From NCBI GenBank assembly GCA_013350335.1, contig CM023536.1, forward strand, positions 43,160,314 through 43,224,313: a DNA stretch of 64,000 nucleotides, written 5' to 3'. Of the stretch, positions 12,115 through 23,910 are shown piece by piece. The stretch comes from Chimonanthus salicifolius (Eukaryota > Streptophyta > Magnoliopsida > Laurales > Calycanthaceae). The notes under the pieces were generated by a model. The model had not been told where the DNA came from, ran no database searches, and was given only the letters and a program-made list of their open reading frames with translations. Both the position numbers and the translations under genes were made by a program. How positions within the stretch are numbered: position 1 is the stretch's first letter; every line of letters begins with the position of its first letter.

Positions 12115-12246
12115 GAATGGTTATCAGAGCTTCGGAGTTATTTGAGATGCATACTTCGATCAAGGGTTAGTTATGGCAAAGCGTGACTGCCTCGTAGCCG
12201 ACAAGTCGGGAACAGTGACTGGTTTCATTTCAGTTAGAGTCGTCAT

Positions 12247-12669
12247 GTGAGACGCATTGCAGAAGATGATCGTGTTGAATTCTCTAAAGACCGCAACAGG
12301 CAATTTGATCGGTTATTTGAGGCATGTGTGCATCTACAGAGAGAGCTTGTGGCTCTAAAGAATCAAACAAGCCAACGCCCTTCTAGTTCGCCATCAGTGA
12401 GATCAAGATACTCCAAATACTCATATTCTGAAGAAAGCTCAGATGAGAGATCAGATGACAGTTCAGATGAAAACTTCTACTATCATAGGCATAGGGAAAG
12501 ACATGCAGTCAGACAACCTAAGAGGAGACAACGAATTGTCTATTTTGCCGATGAAATAGACATGACTACAAAAGTCAAAATTGTTGACTCATATTCCTCT
12601 AGTGAGGAAGAGTTCAATGATTTTGTAGAGATAGATACCATGAGTGTACAACTTTTGGATACAGTGTAG
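12247..12669 (+). CDS. gag-like protein of the non-autonomous element, 140 codons
   Basis: This open frame follows the primer site by about 120 bases. The N-terminal 45 residues look like an amphipathic helix (RQFDRLFEACVHLQRELVAL). A very serine/acid-rich stretch follows (SYSEESSDERSDDSSDEN), then a basic patch (RHRERHAVRQPKRRQR) and a second acidic patch (SSSEEEFNDFVE). There is no zinc knuckle or protease motif. The same N-terminal region recurs at about 14390-14510 in the second internal region, but the frame there is broken. A capsid-like or RNA-binding role would be an inference from position and composition only. I do not recognise a named family. The ATG at 12247 is the first in frame, but an upstream start cannot be excluded. 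Confidence 0.5.
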   Translation: MRRIAEDDRVEFSKDRNRQFDRLFEACVHLQRELVALKNQTSQRPSSSPSVRSRYSKYSYSEESSDERSDDSSDENFYYHRHRERHAVRQPKRRQRIVYFADEIDMTTKVKIVDSYSSSEEEFNDFVEIDTMSVQLLDTV

Positions 12670-13074
12670 GAACATCCAGTTCATAGTTGTGAACCCCGAA
12701 GGGATGACATGCAACACAGTGGCACAGAGGTTGAGGCCACCGCTGAGTTTGTGTTTTTGTGATGTTTATCCCATGGTAACATTAGGCGCGGAGAGACCTT
12801 ATGTTGATCCAATGTGAGAAGAACACATAAACCAGTTGGCTACTCCTAGTATCCTGCCAGTCATAGCAGTTCATAAGCTACGGAAGAGACATATCCAACA
12901 GAGGGATGTGTCCAACAATTTGAAGCAAGTTTCACTCGACAACAAGAACTTGAGACACTTAGTTACCATCTTGAGCCATAGTCCAGTGAGAAGCAACTGG
13001 AAGATGCTACAGACGTAGGCGACAAATATTGGTCCGTACAGGTTCGTACACTAGGGATAGATGATCGGCATCTT

Positions 13075-13331
13075 GTGGACTTAAACCACATCATCCGGCC
13101 ATATGTTGACCCTATTTGGGAGGGCTATATGACACAATCTCTAATACCTACTATTCAGTCTATTTTGGTAGGCCCCAAGGCAACACCTCCTAAAGCGAGA
13201 GCTTCACATAGGTTGGTTACACAACAAGTTGTAGCTTCAACGAGGTACGGGACACAAACCATGAAGCGACCGCACACTTCACCCATGGACCTCATAAATT
13301 CGAGGACGAATTTTTTCCGGGAGGGAGATCA
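13075..13331 (+). pseudogene. polyprotein C-terminal remnant and polypurine tract
   Basis: The translation ends LINSRTNFFREGD, the closing motif seen at the end of many gypsy polyproteins (NSRT-x-FF-x-EG), directly before the purine tract GGGAGGGAGA and LTR2. Upstream, HIIRPYVDPIWE recurs almost identically in the second internal region at about 14700-14740, so both internal regions descend from one ancestor. No pol domains are present between the gag-like frame and this tail. The open frame runs on into LTR2 only by chance. Confidence 0.55.
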
Positions 13332-14249
13332 TGATGCGGGCATATGCGGACGTAATCAAAATTTTAATTTTAACCCGTGCGGGTATGTTAGCAATTTAGT
13401 AAGTTCGGTGCCTGAGTTGAGAGATGAAAATTTTGTTTTCGATCCTGGCAGGTGCATGAGAAGCTTGGGTCATTCCAAGCCCAAACATGGCAGGCCCAAT
13501 AGCCTTGGAAGATGTACACGCTGGAGACATGTGCTTGTAGTTAACTCATCTTGAGTCAGGATAGTGTTTCGGTGGAGATATCCTAATTAGGATAGAATAA
13601 GTTTATTTAAAACTATATGTAGTAGTTTTCTATTTACATGAGTCTCCTAGTTTTAGTAGTTTAGTTAATTTAGGAGTTGTGTTTTAATTAGAAAATTGTT
13701 ATTTGAGGTCAAAGGAAGGGTCAGCTTTCATATTTCAGTCAATAGTTGTTTTTTTCTTATTTAAAGCTAGTGTAATCGGTAGATTGGGGAGGATTTTTGG
13801 AGATCAATAGAAATTTTATTAATTCATATCATTGTGGGAAGATGTTATTCTCTCCAACAATTTTTCGTTGAAGGATGTAGCAACCCCAGGTTGCAGTGAA
13901 GTCTGCTGTGGGTTTGTGAACCCAAGTTGCTGCAAGGCCAGCAAGTTGCTAGCAGATCCTGACAAGGTCAGGGACGAGAGGCTGATCTAAATCACTCTTC
14001 AGCCAAATTGCAATGATTAGATTTGAATTTTATTTATTCTCAAGTTTGAGACTGCATCAAGCAAGGCCTGAACGAAAATCCCACCGAGTCAAGGGTTGGG
14101 TGGAGTTGATCGATTCCTCTCTATTATTGGCACAACGGTTAGTGTTAAATCGCATGAGATCTTAATTTACACACTCAAGATATTGAGTTGTGTCAGTGCT
14201 TCTGCTCAAACGATTGAGTAGGGTGTCTTATCCTACCCAGCCTACATCA
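13332..14249 (+). repeat. LTR2 of the composite element (918 bp)
   Basis: It begins TGATGCGGGCATATG and ends CAGCCTACATCA. It has a purine tract on its left and a primer site (GGTTATCAGAGC, from about 14253) on its right, so it serves at once as a 3' LTR for the first unit and a 5' LTR for the second. Confidence 0.85.
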
Positions 14250-14899
14250 GAATGGTTATCAGAGCTTCGGAGTTATTTGAGACGCATACTTCGATCAAGG
14301 GTTAGTTATGGCAAAGCGTGACTGCCTTCATAGCCGACAAGTCGGGAACAGTGATTGGTTTCATTTCAGTTAGAGTCATCATGTGAGACGCGCTGCAGAA
14401 GATGATCGTGCTGAATTCTCTAAAGACTGCGACAAGCAATTTGATCTGTTATTTGAGGCATGTGTCCATCTACAGAGAGAGCTTGCAGCTCTAAAGAATC
14501 AAACAAGCAACGCCCTTCTAGTTCGCAGTTTGAGGCAAGTTCCATCTTGAAGCAGGAACTTGAAACACCCATATACCTTCTTGAGCCACAGTCTAGTGAA
14601 AAGCAACCGAAAGGTGCTACAGATAGCGGCAACCATGATCAGTTGGTATGCATTTGTACATTGGGCGTAGTAGATGACCAACATCTTGTGGACTTAGACC
14701 ACACCATCCGGCCATATGTTGACCCTATATGGGAGAGTTTTGTGACACAATCCTTAGCAACTACCATTCCGTCGCTCTTGCTAAACCCTGAGGAGATGCC
14801 CCCTAGTGCTGAAATTTCACAGAGATTTGTTACACATCAAGATGAACATTCGTGCCAGCGCGAGACACAAAGTATGATGTGACATCTAGAGAGGGAGTA
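14250..14899 (+). pseudogene. second, shortened internal region with broken gag-like frame
   Basis: It repeats the order of the first internal region: primer site, GTTAGTTATGGCAAAGCGTG, gag-like N-terminus, HTIRPYVDPIWE and a purine tract (AGAGAGGGAG). It is only 0.65 kb against 1.2 kb. The serine/acid-rich part is gone, and the gag-like frame is shifted near 14500-14520. The open frame 14460-14882 is a patchwork of the two original frames and not a gene. Confidence 0.6.
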
Positions 14900-15925
14900 T
14901 GATGCTGGCATCCAGAGATGTAATCAAAATTTTAATTTTGACCCAGGCGGGTAAGTTATCAAATTAGCAAGTTCGGGCCCCGAGTCGAAAGATCAAAATT
15001 TTATTTTTGATCCCGGTCCAAGTGGGCCCAATTGCAATCAAATGGGGCCCAGATAAGGTCCACACGTGCAGGTGAAGGCGACAATTGAAAATTTGTTCAG
15101 CTTGGACTCCAAAGGCAACAGCTACGTGGAGACTTAGAATTACTAGGATCTTAGGATAGTTTTATTAAGAATTTTGCTTTATTCAAACCTTTGTAATTTT
15201 AGTAGATTTCTTAATGGATTTGAGTTAGTTGATAAATTAGGATTTCTAATAGTGGAATTTTAATTTTAGGAGGATCCAAACAAGGAGGGTCGGCTCCTTT
15301 ACAGTCGGTAGATATTCCCTATTTAAAGGGTTGCAAGTAGAAGAATTAGGAGGAGATTTTTATGAAATAAATTTGAGTTTTATTTTTCCAGCAAAATAAT
15401 GGCCGTTTTGTGAGAGTATTCTGCAGATTTTAGCAGATAGTTTCGTAGATTCAAGCCCAGGTGGGACGGTGAATCAACACCCCAGTTGGGTGTGCACCTT
15501 TGAGAGCCAAGCACTGCAACCAATTGCAGATTTTCAGCTAAGAAATCCAGCCAAATTAGAGGTGTAAAAGTCAATCTACATGCCATTCCATGCAGCAAGT
15601 GTGTTGCTGATTGGCAGACCCTTCTAACGTATGAAGGTGTTCTCTAGGTCACTAGTTTCAGGTCCAGATCTGCGAGATATTGGCACCACTTTTCAGGTTC
15701 AGTTCAGCCCAACACCAGTTTGCAGGTTCATAATTTTGTTGTTTTGCTCTCGGGGTTTCTTGTTATAGTTTCAAATCCGATATTGTCGGGTTTAGTCTTA
15801 TTATTTCAATTAAGATCATATAGTTTTTATATGATTATTACTTTGACACCAAGCTATTCAAGTTGTGTTTAGGCTTCCGCTTCGTATTTGAGTTTTCAAC
15901 AATTTATTTGTCTTAGCCTGCATCA
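14900..15925 (+). repeat. LTR3 of the composite element, diverged (1026 bp)
   Basis: It begins TGATGCTGGCATCC and ends CTTAGCCTGCATCA. The first 100 bases keep the family pattern (GTAATCAAAATTTTAATTTT), but most of the rest cannot be aligned by eye to LTR1/LTR2. It is placed as an LTR because of its TG...CA-type ends, the purine tract before it and the GTGAG duplication just after it, which matches the one before LTR1. Confidence 0.75.
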
Positions 15926-15930
15926 GTGAG

Positions 15931-16472
15931 GTTGGTAGGAAGATAATAATAATAAAAAAAAAGGAGTCAAACCCACTTTCTCTCATTCATTCCTTGCTTT
16001 GCCCTTTTTCCTTTCTTTCATTTCTTCTTCTTTTTTCCTCTTCAAACAGTTACAGTAGCTGTGTTTTGGAGTTTTTTTTTTGTGGATTTTCAAAGCAAGT
16101 CATTTCTCCACCGAATTGGATGACCAAGTATGAAAGTTCATCTACTCGAAATTTTAGAAACTCTAGGACTGTTATTTTTGTAAAATATAGTAGTTTTGAG
16201 CTTCAAATTTTGTTCTCAAAGATTATAGTGAAAATGGGTTTCTCTTTTAAATCTTGAATAACCTCTTCTAGATTAGTTTTTGAGTTTAAATTAATGGTTT
16301 ACTTATACATTTAAGTTAGTAAAAAATATAAAACATCTTATTGACTTGTTGTGGGTTAAATGAATTATAATTTCTTTTAGATATTCAGTTTTTTGTAAAT
16401 TATGTAAGATATTATGTACTCAGATGTGGTAACCCCTTTTAGATGGTGAACGTTGGGCACCCTAATACTGAA
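15931..16472. other. short unique-looking spacer between two composite elements
   Basis: An (ATA)n/poly-A patch at 15943-15962 is followed by a pyrimidine-rich stretch (15970-16080). Then comes sequence sharing words with 10700-10830. No gene is recognised; the open frame 15994-16257 is a low-complexity translation of the CT-rich tract. Confidence 0.4.
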
Positions 16473-16477
16473 TGCAC

Positions 16478-18585
16478 TGTTGTGCAAATTTTAAATTTAT
16501 AATTACTCGCAAGCACACGAACCATTAGATAGTATAGCGATTAAGTGCGAGGTCGAACCCATCGGAACTTAGGAAAATATATCCATGAAAATACACCATT
16601 AAATTACGTATTTTAAGAACTTTCGAAAACATGGAGAAAAATCATAAATATGGAATAATTTATCTAATCTATGAGTTTTGACCTTAATTTAGAAACATTC
16701 TAGATTTAATCATAGAATCTAATAGTTTAACTAATTTTAATTAAGATGATGGAATTAATATAAAAATTATAAACAATCTCAATCTAATTTAAAATACAAA
16801 ATTAAGATGCAATTAAATTATTTCCAACCTAGTTCATCAATTTCAAGAGTTTTTGAATTTATAAACTAAGAAAATAAAAAGAAACTAAGATTACTTATTT
16901 ACATATTTACAATGGAATTGGACCAAGTACTAAGATGGCATCATGTCCCATATCTCAAATCTAATGAAAACAACACCTAGATCATGGAGCTCTCGTAAAT
17001 TATCAAAATTTGACTCAAGTTCTTCATTCATAAACAATCTAATTAAATACCACATGAATTTCATTAAACGTAGATTAATCAAACCAAACCTTGGGCTTAG
17101 ACAGATTTTATACTTAAATTTTAATTCTAAAATAAATCTGACACTCTGATAGAGTGCCTTAGAATGAAAAATTAAGTTCCAACTATCCCAACAAATCTCA
17201 TTCAATTTGAAAAACCTTAGATAAATCCCGACATGAATTTGTAATAAAATCAAACTTTCATCATCAAATTTTGAGAATTGGAAAACCATAATTCTACAAC
17301 TCATCTTGATTTCATTAATTGAAATATGAATTAAATTTACAACACAAAAGGAATTTGGAATAAAGAAATTATAAGAAAACAAAGAGAAAAATTGAAAAAC
17401 ACCAACATCTAGAAACCCAATGTGAAATTCGACTGACCTCTTGCTCCTTGAATTCCTGTTCCTAATCCTCTCCTTAGCCTCTTTGCACCGTGTACCCAGT
17501 TTAAATTTCTCAGTGGAAAGGGACTTTAATTTATAAAGTTTGACAATGTTAAATTAGGCAATACATGGATCCCACATAGATTCAACCGATTCCAAGTGTA
17601 GTGGCCGACTATATCTCTTCACATAACTCTGTTTTCCAGTTTTTTCTCCTTTCTATTCTCATCATCTCGGCACGCAGCAGTCACCCTCCTTTCTATTCCC
17701 TGCTTCTCTTTCTCCTCTATTTACTTTCCATTTTATTCCATCCGTAATCTCTTTGGCCGAACCCTTCTCTGTTTGTAAAAACAGCAGCCACCTTCCTTTT
17801 TTTCTTTCCTGCCACTAACTCCTCACCGTTTAATCTTCTTTTGTTTCTTCATTCAGCCGCATGCTTTCCTGGCTTGTCTTTCTATTTTTTTTCTCTTTAT
17901 TTTCAGCCAGCCATCCCTTCTATTCTCAGTTATAGCCATCGAATCAGCCAACAACTTTTTTTTGTTTCATCTCCTTACTGTTTTGTTTGCTTTCTTGCCA
18001 TGCTGGTTGCTGTCTCTGCAAAAATCTGCTGTATTTTCTTTCAAGTTTCTTGCTGATTCTTGCAGTCCTTTATCTTCTTTCATCTTTCATTGCTCTACTG
18101 TATGATTTTTCTTCTCTTGCTTTACTGCACAATTCTATTTCAGTCCAGCACTTTCTTTGTTCCATCTTCCTTAAAACAAATCAGCGTCATTAATGGCCTA
18201 TGATACAAGCAGTTCATCATAGTGTTTGGCAATGGGATGGGCAGCATTTTCAAGCATCATCTTTGCTATTCTCTTCCTTATTCAATTTGGTTGGCAACAC
18301 AAGCATTGATGTTGCTCTGTTGCTTTGCTGTCATTCTGTGCTTTGACGTTACAGTAGAACTTGTCAATTAGTCACTGCTTGGTTTCTTTCTTGTTCCAGC
18401 TCTTTCCTTCCACTTTCATCTTCAATTAGTTGCATATGTTAGATTTTGTACTTTAGCATAGTTTTATCATTTTCACACTTAAACCTGTAAAACACAAAAT
18501 TACACTAATTAGATAAAATTAAATAATAAAATATACTAACAAATATAATTTAGGAGTAAAATATGTAATAACTATGGACTTATCA
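16478..18585 (-). repeat. LTR A (outer 3' LTR), 2108 bp
   Basis: On the plus strand it starts TGTTGTGCAAATTTTAAATT and ends GGACTTATCA. It is followed by AATACCCCAAACTTA, which on the minus strand is a polypurine-type tract. Bases 17905-18585 match LTR C (26632-27305) almost perfectly. The left part instead resembles the solo LTR at 36773. The CT-rich 17640-18400 yields long but meaningless open frames. Confidence 0.8.
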
Positions 18586-19447
18586 AATACCCCAAACTTA
18601 TATTTTGCTAGTCCTCGAGCAAAACAAAAATTAAAAACTAAAAATATAAAAATCCTAAACTACACCACTTTTGCTGGTACTCTCGATTGCATTTAGCATA
18701 TGCAACAAGCCTTTAAACCCCTAGCTCACTACTAGTGGACGAGTTATAGTCTTGTGAGGGCTTCCAGTGATGATACCCACAAACATCAAATTTCAGCAAA
18801 AATATATAAACAAAAATTTAAACATCATACAATTCCAAAATTATTTTACAAAACTTATACCCGGAGTGTAGTGTGTGATATAGCCAACATTAACTTAGCC
18901 TTATTTTTCAAAATACACACAAGCTTGGCAACCACCAGCTGAAAATCCGCTTCGACTCCAAATCTCACCAGATATATCTCTCAGAAATGCTTTCGCGCAA
19001 AGATTGGGTTAAATTTCTCTCAAAAGTATATGTGAGCGGAATAATTTCTCAAATACAAATATCTCACATATTTATCAATAAAGAACAGAATATAACAAAG
19101 AAACCATAGATCTCATGAATGGATGCCATTTTCCTGAGAACGTTGAATCAAACACCATAATTTTTCTTTATCTATTCTCCACTAAAATACCATATTACAC
19201 TTAAGATCAATAGGACTTCTAACAGGACAGAATGTGGCTTAGGACCGGGTCATATCAAAGAAGGATAAAAAGACTCAAAAATTAATACTTTGAACAGAAA
19301 AGTTAGAGGTCTTTAATAATTCATAAACGGGATATTGCTTCCTCTATTTTTCTTATTTTTAGCACTCGGAATCTTCAAAGCATTTCTTTTCTTTTCAAAT
19401 TCAATTTTTTTTTTGTTCATTTTTTTTTTCCACATCTTTCATTTATA
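18586..19447 (-). repeat. first copy of the duplicated 3' non-coding region
   Basis: It is parallel to 21010-21849 throughout: AATACCCC(C)AAACTTA, TTTTGCTAGTCCTC, GAGGGCTTCCAGTGATGATA and TTCTTATTTTTAGCACTC occur in the same order in both. The similarity stops near 19447/21849. There is no coding content; the frame 18754-18942 is a chance one. Confidence 0.75.
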
Positions 19448-21009
19448 CTCAACCTCAGTATAAGAAATTAGCCAGATATTATGAAATTAAGAACAAAAAG
19501 AGATAAGAAAAATTAAACCCGAGTCATCGTCGGAGATCTCGAGCCTTTGCTCTCTCTCCACTTTCACCCGATTCTACTGTTCACGCCCCTTCAATGTCTC
19601 TGTCCGGTTCAAGTTCTTCTTGGAAGAGGGTCTCTCAATTTATAAAGGTGTGGAGCTATAAATTCATAAAGGTGTGGAACTATAAATTTAGCAAGGCATG
19701 GGACCCACTTCTATTTTCTTTTCTACATGAATGGGCCGGATTTTCTCTCTTTTGCATTTTCTATATTCATTACACGGTACTTCTCTTTTCAGAAGCATAT
19801 CCCTACTTCCTCTCTGTTTAAACAACACCTTCTTCTTCCTATCTAGTGATTTAGCCAGCACCTCCTTCTCTTAATCTTCTTCTATTTTCTATTTTTCCTT
19901 GTCTTCATTCGTTGGAGCATTGCACCAATTCTGCTACACATGGCCTGCCTCCTTTCTCTTTCTAATTTTATTTCTTTTTTCTCATGTCACAACATCCAAG
20001 TTTGGAAATATCAGCCACCGTGTAATCATCTTTTGAACTCTCCTTCTTTCCTGTCGATCAATGCTTTTGTTTTCATTCTCTGTCTAGTATTTCTTTCTGG
20101 TCTCCATCTTTTTCTATTCTTCTTCTTTATACTTTCATTCCTCTGCTGTATGATTTTTCTTCTCTTGCTTTACTATACAATTCTATTTCAGTACAGCACT
20201 TTCTTTGTTCCATCTTCCTTAAAACAAATCAGCGTCATTAATGTCCTATGATACAAGCAGTTCATCATAGTGTTTGGCAATGGGATGGGTAGCATTTTCA
20301 AGCATCATCTTTGCTATTCTCTTCCTTATTCAGCTTGGTTGGAAACACAAGCATTGATGTTGCTCTGTGTTTTGCTGTCCTTCTCTGCTTTGACATTGCA
20401 GTGGAACTTGTCAATTGGTCGCTGCTTGGTTTCTTTCTTGTTCCGGCTCTTTCTTGCTGCTAGTAGCAATGGCCCACAAGATCTGCAATATCTACCTTTG
20501 CAAACTGTTGCTTGAACAATGTTCCGCTCTGCTTCAAGGTCTCTTCCTCAGGTACTTTTTATTCATAAGGCCATCCTCTCTTGACTCTGTATCCTGCTTG
20601 ATATTTTCTCTATTGTGCACAAGGCAACTGGGTTTTCATTGGCTGATACATGTTGTTATCCTCTGTTCCTGCTTGGGGCTTCTGTTATCAGTTCTCCATA
20701 TTTTGAGATTTGAATTATTGCTGATGTTTTCTTTTGTTGTTTGGCTGCTACACCAATCAACCAATCTATTCATCTTCACTTTCCAAGTGCCACCTCTTTA
20801 ATATCAGCAAGTGGGGTCAGGGATGCAGGCTTCAAATATCCAACATGATTTAAAATGGGTCAAAGTTCTTCATTAAAACACACTTTCTTTCATTTTCACT
20901 TTTAAACCTACAAAACACAAAATTATACTAATTAGATAAAATTAAATCAAATGAGATACTCACAATTATAAATTTAGGAATAAAATATGTAATTATTTTG
21001 CACTCATCA
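19448..21009 (-). repeat. truncated LTR B
   Basis: The right end is a true LTR end (TTTTGCACTCATCA, then the polypurine complement AATACCCCCAAACTTA). Bases 20150-20460 match LTR A (18080-18420). Bases about 20720-21009 match the end of the solo LTR at 36773-38644 more closely than LTR A. The left 1 kb lacks the TGTTGTGC start, so LTR B is cut short at the junction near 19447. Confidence 0.65.
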
Positions 21010-22930
21010 AATACCCCCAAACTTACATTTTGCTAGTCCTCATGCAAAACAAAAACTAAAAACTAAAAATAAAATATAAAAATCCTAAACTACACCACTT
21101 TCGCTGGCATTCTTGATTGCATTTAGCGTATGCAACAAGCCTTTAAACCCCTAACTCACCATTAATGGACGATAAATAGTCTCGTGAGGGCTTCCAGTGA
21201 TGATACCCACAAACATCAAAAGTCAGCAGAAATATGCAAATAAAAATTTAAACATCATACAACTCCAAAATTCTTTTACAAAACTTATACTCGGAGTGTA
21301 GTGTGTGATAGCCAAATATTAACTTAGCCTTTTTTTCCAAAATACACAAAAGTTTTGTAACCACCGGCTGAAGATGCGCTTTAACTCCAAATCTCACAAT
21401 GGTATATCTCTCATAAAGACTTTCACATAGAGATTGGGCTAATTTCTCTCAAAAGTATATGTGAGCGGAATAATTTTTCAAATATAAATATCTCACATAT
21501 TTATCATCAAAGAAAAATATAGATCCATGAATGGATGCCATTTTTCCTAAGAACGTTGAAATAATACACATTTATTCTTCTTCATCTATTCTCCACTTAA
21601 ATACCATATTAACTGACGATCAATAGGACAAAATGTGGCTTAGGACCAGGTTATATCAAAGAAGGATAAAAAAGACTAAAAAATTAATACTTTGAACAGA
21701 AAAGTTAGAGGTCTTCAATAATTCATAAACGGGATATTTCTTCCTTTATTTTTCTTATTTTTAGCACTCAGAATCTTCAAAGCATTTCTTTTCTTACAAA
21801 TTCAATTCTTTTTTTTTTTACTTTTTTTTCCCACATCCTTCATTTATGATGTATGGATGTTCCCTTTCTTTTCTTTTTCTTTTTTTATTTCCTTTTGATG
21901 CTTTTTTTTCTTTTCTTTTTCAACTGCCATAACTCTTTTTTATTTTTAAAATACCATCCCAATAAAATCATCTCTAACCTTCTATAGGTCCTTAGAATAG
22001 GTCATAGATATTTCAATTTTGACTCAAACTCCACAACCGGAGTTAGGTATGGTTAACATGGCTAATCAATAAAAATAGGCTATCATATAAAAGCTCAAAA
22101 ATGGGAACTAATAGGATAATATGACCAATATAGGTAGGCTTTAAGGCTCAAACGATCCAAAATAATGGCCTATATCACTTCCTAAGCTTCATATGACTAT
22201 TTCATTGCCTCAAATAAATTCAGAAAAATTTCAAGTGTAATAATCCAATTTTGATGTCATTCTCAGTAATTTGACCAAAACAAAGAATAATGAGATCTAA
22301 CAACGAAATAATACGCACATCAACGAAAATCAAGAATTACTTATAATCCCTCAGGAAAATCGACTGGCTCAAAAGCTCACTGGGTCACAAGTCTCCACTG
22401 GTATTCATCCGGTGATTACTTTACTCATGAATATTTTTCTTTTTCCAACTAAGTTAATATGACTATGCAAAGATTTTCCAAGTATAAATTTTACAAAATT
22501 CAAATGGCAAAGTACGATATAAAAATTTTAATCCACATATTAATGCCAAAAAATCAAATTTTTTTTTTTTTTTTTGGGAATTCAAACTAACAAAACTAAT
22601 AAGTGACCCCTCAATACCCCCAAACTTAATTGAACATTGTCCTCAATGTTCCCTAATCTACATGTGCACCTTCAAATTAGAAGAAAATATCAGAAAAAGA
22701 ACAACTTGAGTTGAGAAATACTTGAGATGACTGACTTTATGCAAAAACTGCAAAAACAAAGACACAAAAACACAAACGCAACAACAATGACTCTAGACTG
22801 ACTCTCACACAAGACGGACAGACTCAAATGAATTAAAAAATCCTAAACTAGACTGACTCAACAAAATTAAAATCTACAGATACACAGACCAACGACAAAC
22901 TGACTCGGACTCAACTGACAGACATACAAA
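21010..22930 (-). other. non-coding 3' region of the gypsy element
   Basis: This long non-coding part lies between the protease frame and the polypurine tract. At 22600-22660 the minus strand reads AACATTGAGGACAATGTTCA then AAGTTTGGGGGTATT, a signature common downstream of the coding region in Athila/Tat-type elements. It is itself self-complementary (TTGAACATTGTCC on the plus strand). The reverse transcriptase and integrase expected after the protease are missing here. Runs of T/A occur at 21800-21925 and 22560-22577. Confidence 0.6.
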
Positions 22931-23710
22931 TCAACCCTGGTCCAATATAGGTGGCTTTTCAACACTGACGGAGAAAGACTCAAATTTTTTCTTCCATTTA
23001 CTTGTCTCCAAAAGTGGAGTGGATTCCAGCAGAGCATTCACTTCATTTACCCTCTTTTCGTTGATGTTCTTACTAAAATTTGACAAGCATTCCTCAAATG
23101 GGTCATCGTAAGTAAAGTTCAGAAAGGACTCATGAACTGTACTCTCAATCATGTTTACATCACATAGGTTATCTGTGTCTAGAGGCTGGTGGCCACAATT
23201 AAACACATTGAGCTCTAAAGTCATGTTACCGAAAGACAGTTTAAGCACTCCATTCCTGCAATTGATGATTGCATTGGAGATAGCCAAGAAGAGTCGACTC
23301 AAAATTACTAGAATTTGCCCACTGGTATTCATCACAGGTTGTGTATCAATGACTATAAAGTCCACTGGAAAATAAAACTTGTCAACCTTGATTAGAACAT
23401 CTTCTATTACACCTCTTGGAATTTTGACTGACCTATCGGCCAATTGAAGTGTAACAGGTGTGGGTTTCAGTTCTCCTATCCCCAATTGCTCGTACACAAA
23501 GTACGACAACAAATTAACGCTTGCTCCTAAATCAAGTAAGGCCCAATCGATCGAATGGTCACCACTGACACAAGAAATAATAGGACTTTCAGGATCCTTG
23601 TACTTGACAGGAGTTTTCTGTAAAATAATAGCGCTCACATGTTCAGCCAAAATGCTTTCTTTTGAACATTCGTCTTCCTCTTTATCATACAGAGATCTTT
23701 CAAGAATTTT
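22931..23710 (-). pseudogene. gypsy (Athila/Tat-type) aspartic protease region
   Basis: The retroviral-type aspartic protease would process the gag-pol polyprotein. The frame includes EHVSAIILQKTPVKYKDPES, then the active-site segment WALLDLGASVNLLSY. DLGAS in place of the more usual D(T/S)GA is what I know from Athila/Tat elements. After it come GVIEDVLIKVDKFYFPVDFI and the second conserved hairpin ILSRLFLAISNAIINCRNG, where relatives have ILGRPFLATSNA, so the GRPF motif is changed. The frame has no good ATG; it is continuous with codons upstream to about 23700 and is best read as a polyprotein piece. It ends in a stop at 22931 without entering reverse transcriptase. It is out of frame with gag. 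Confidence 0.75.
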
Positions 23711-23910
23711 GCATAAAAAGGTATTTGTTTAATAGCGTCGAGGAGAGGAATGTTTATGCGGACTTACTTGAACACGTCTAACACATTGCTATGTGGTATT
23801 CCTTTCTTAATTGAAATCAATCTCTGTGGGTAAGGAGCTTTTGGGACAAAATCAGTCGTGACTGACTCCTTGGGTTCCTTCTCAAGTGGGCAATCAGTGC
23901 CCTTTGATAG

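Larger units (their letters stand above)
11214..15925 (+). mobile_element. composite non-autonomous LTR retrotransposon: LTR-internal-LTR-internal-LTR
   Basis: Three LTRs in the same orientation are separated by two internal regions, and the whole 4.7-kb structure is flanked by one exact 5-bp duplication, GTGAG (11209-11213 and 15926-15930). The LTRs start TGATGC and end CATCA. Each of the first two is followed by a tRNA-Met-type primer site (GGTTATCAGAGC), and the second and third are each preceded by a purine-rich tract (GGGAGGGAG or AGAGAGGGAG). LTR1 and LTR2 are close relatives. LTR3 is longer and clearly diverged. The internal regions contain gag-like and polyprotein-tail remnants but no protease, reverse transcriptase or integrase. 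Recombination between related elements, or insertion of a tandem dimer, would give this arrangement. Confidence 0.85.

Noticed and set aside
17841..20801. Many open frames of 60-128 codons on the plus strand
   Set aside because: They translate CT-rich LTR sequence of the gypsy element, recur in other LTR copies in different frames, and have Leu/Phe/Ser-rich, low-complexity products.
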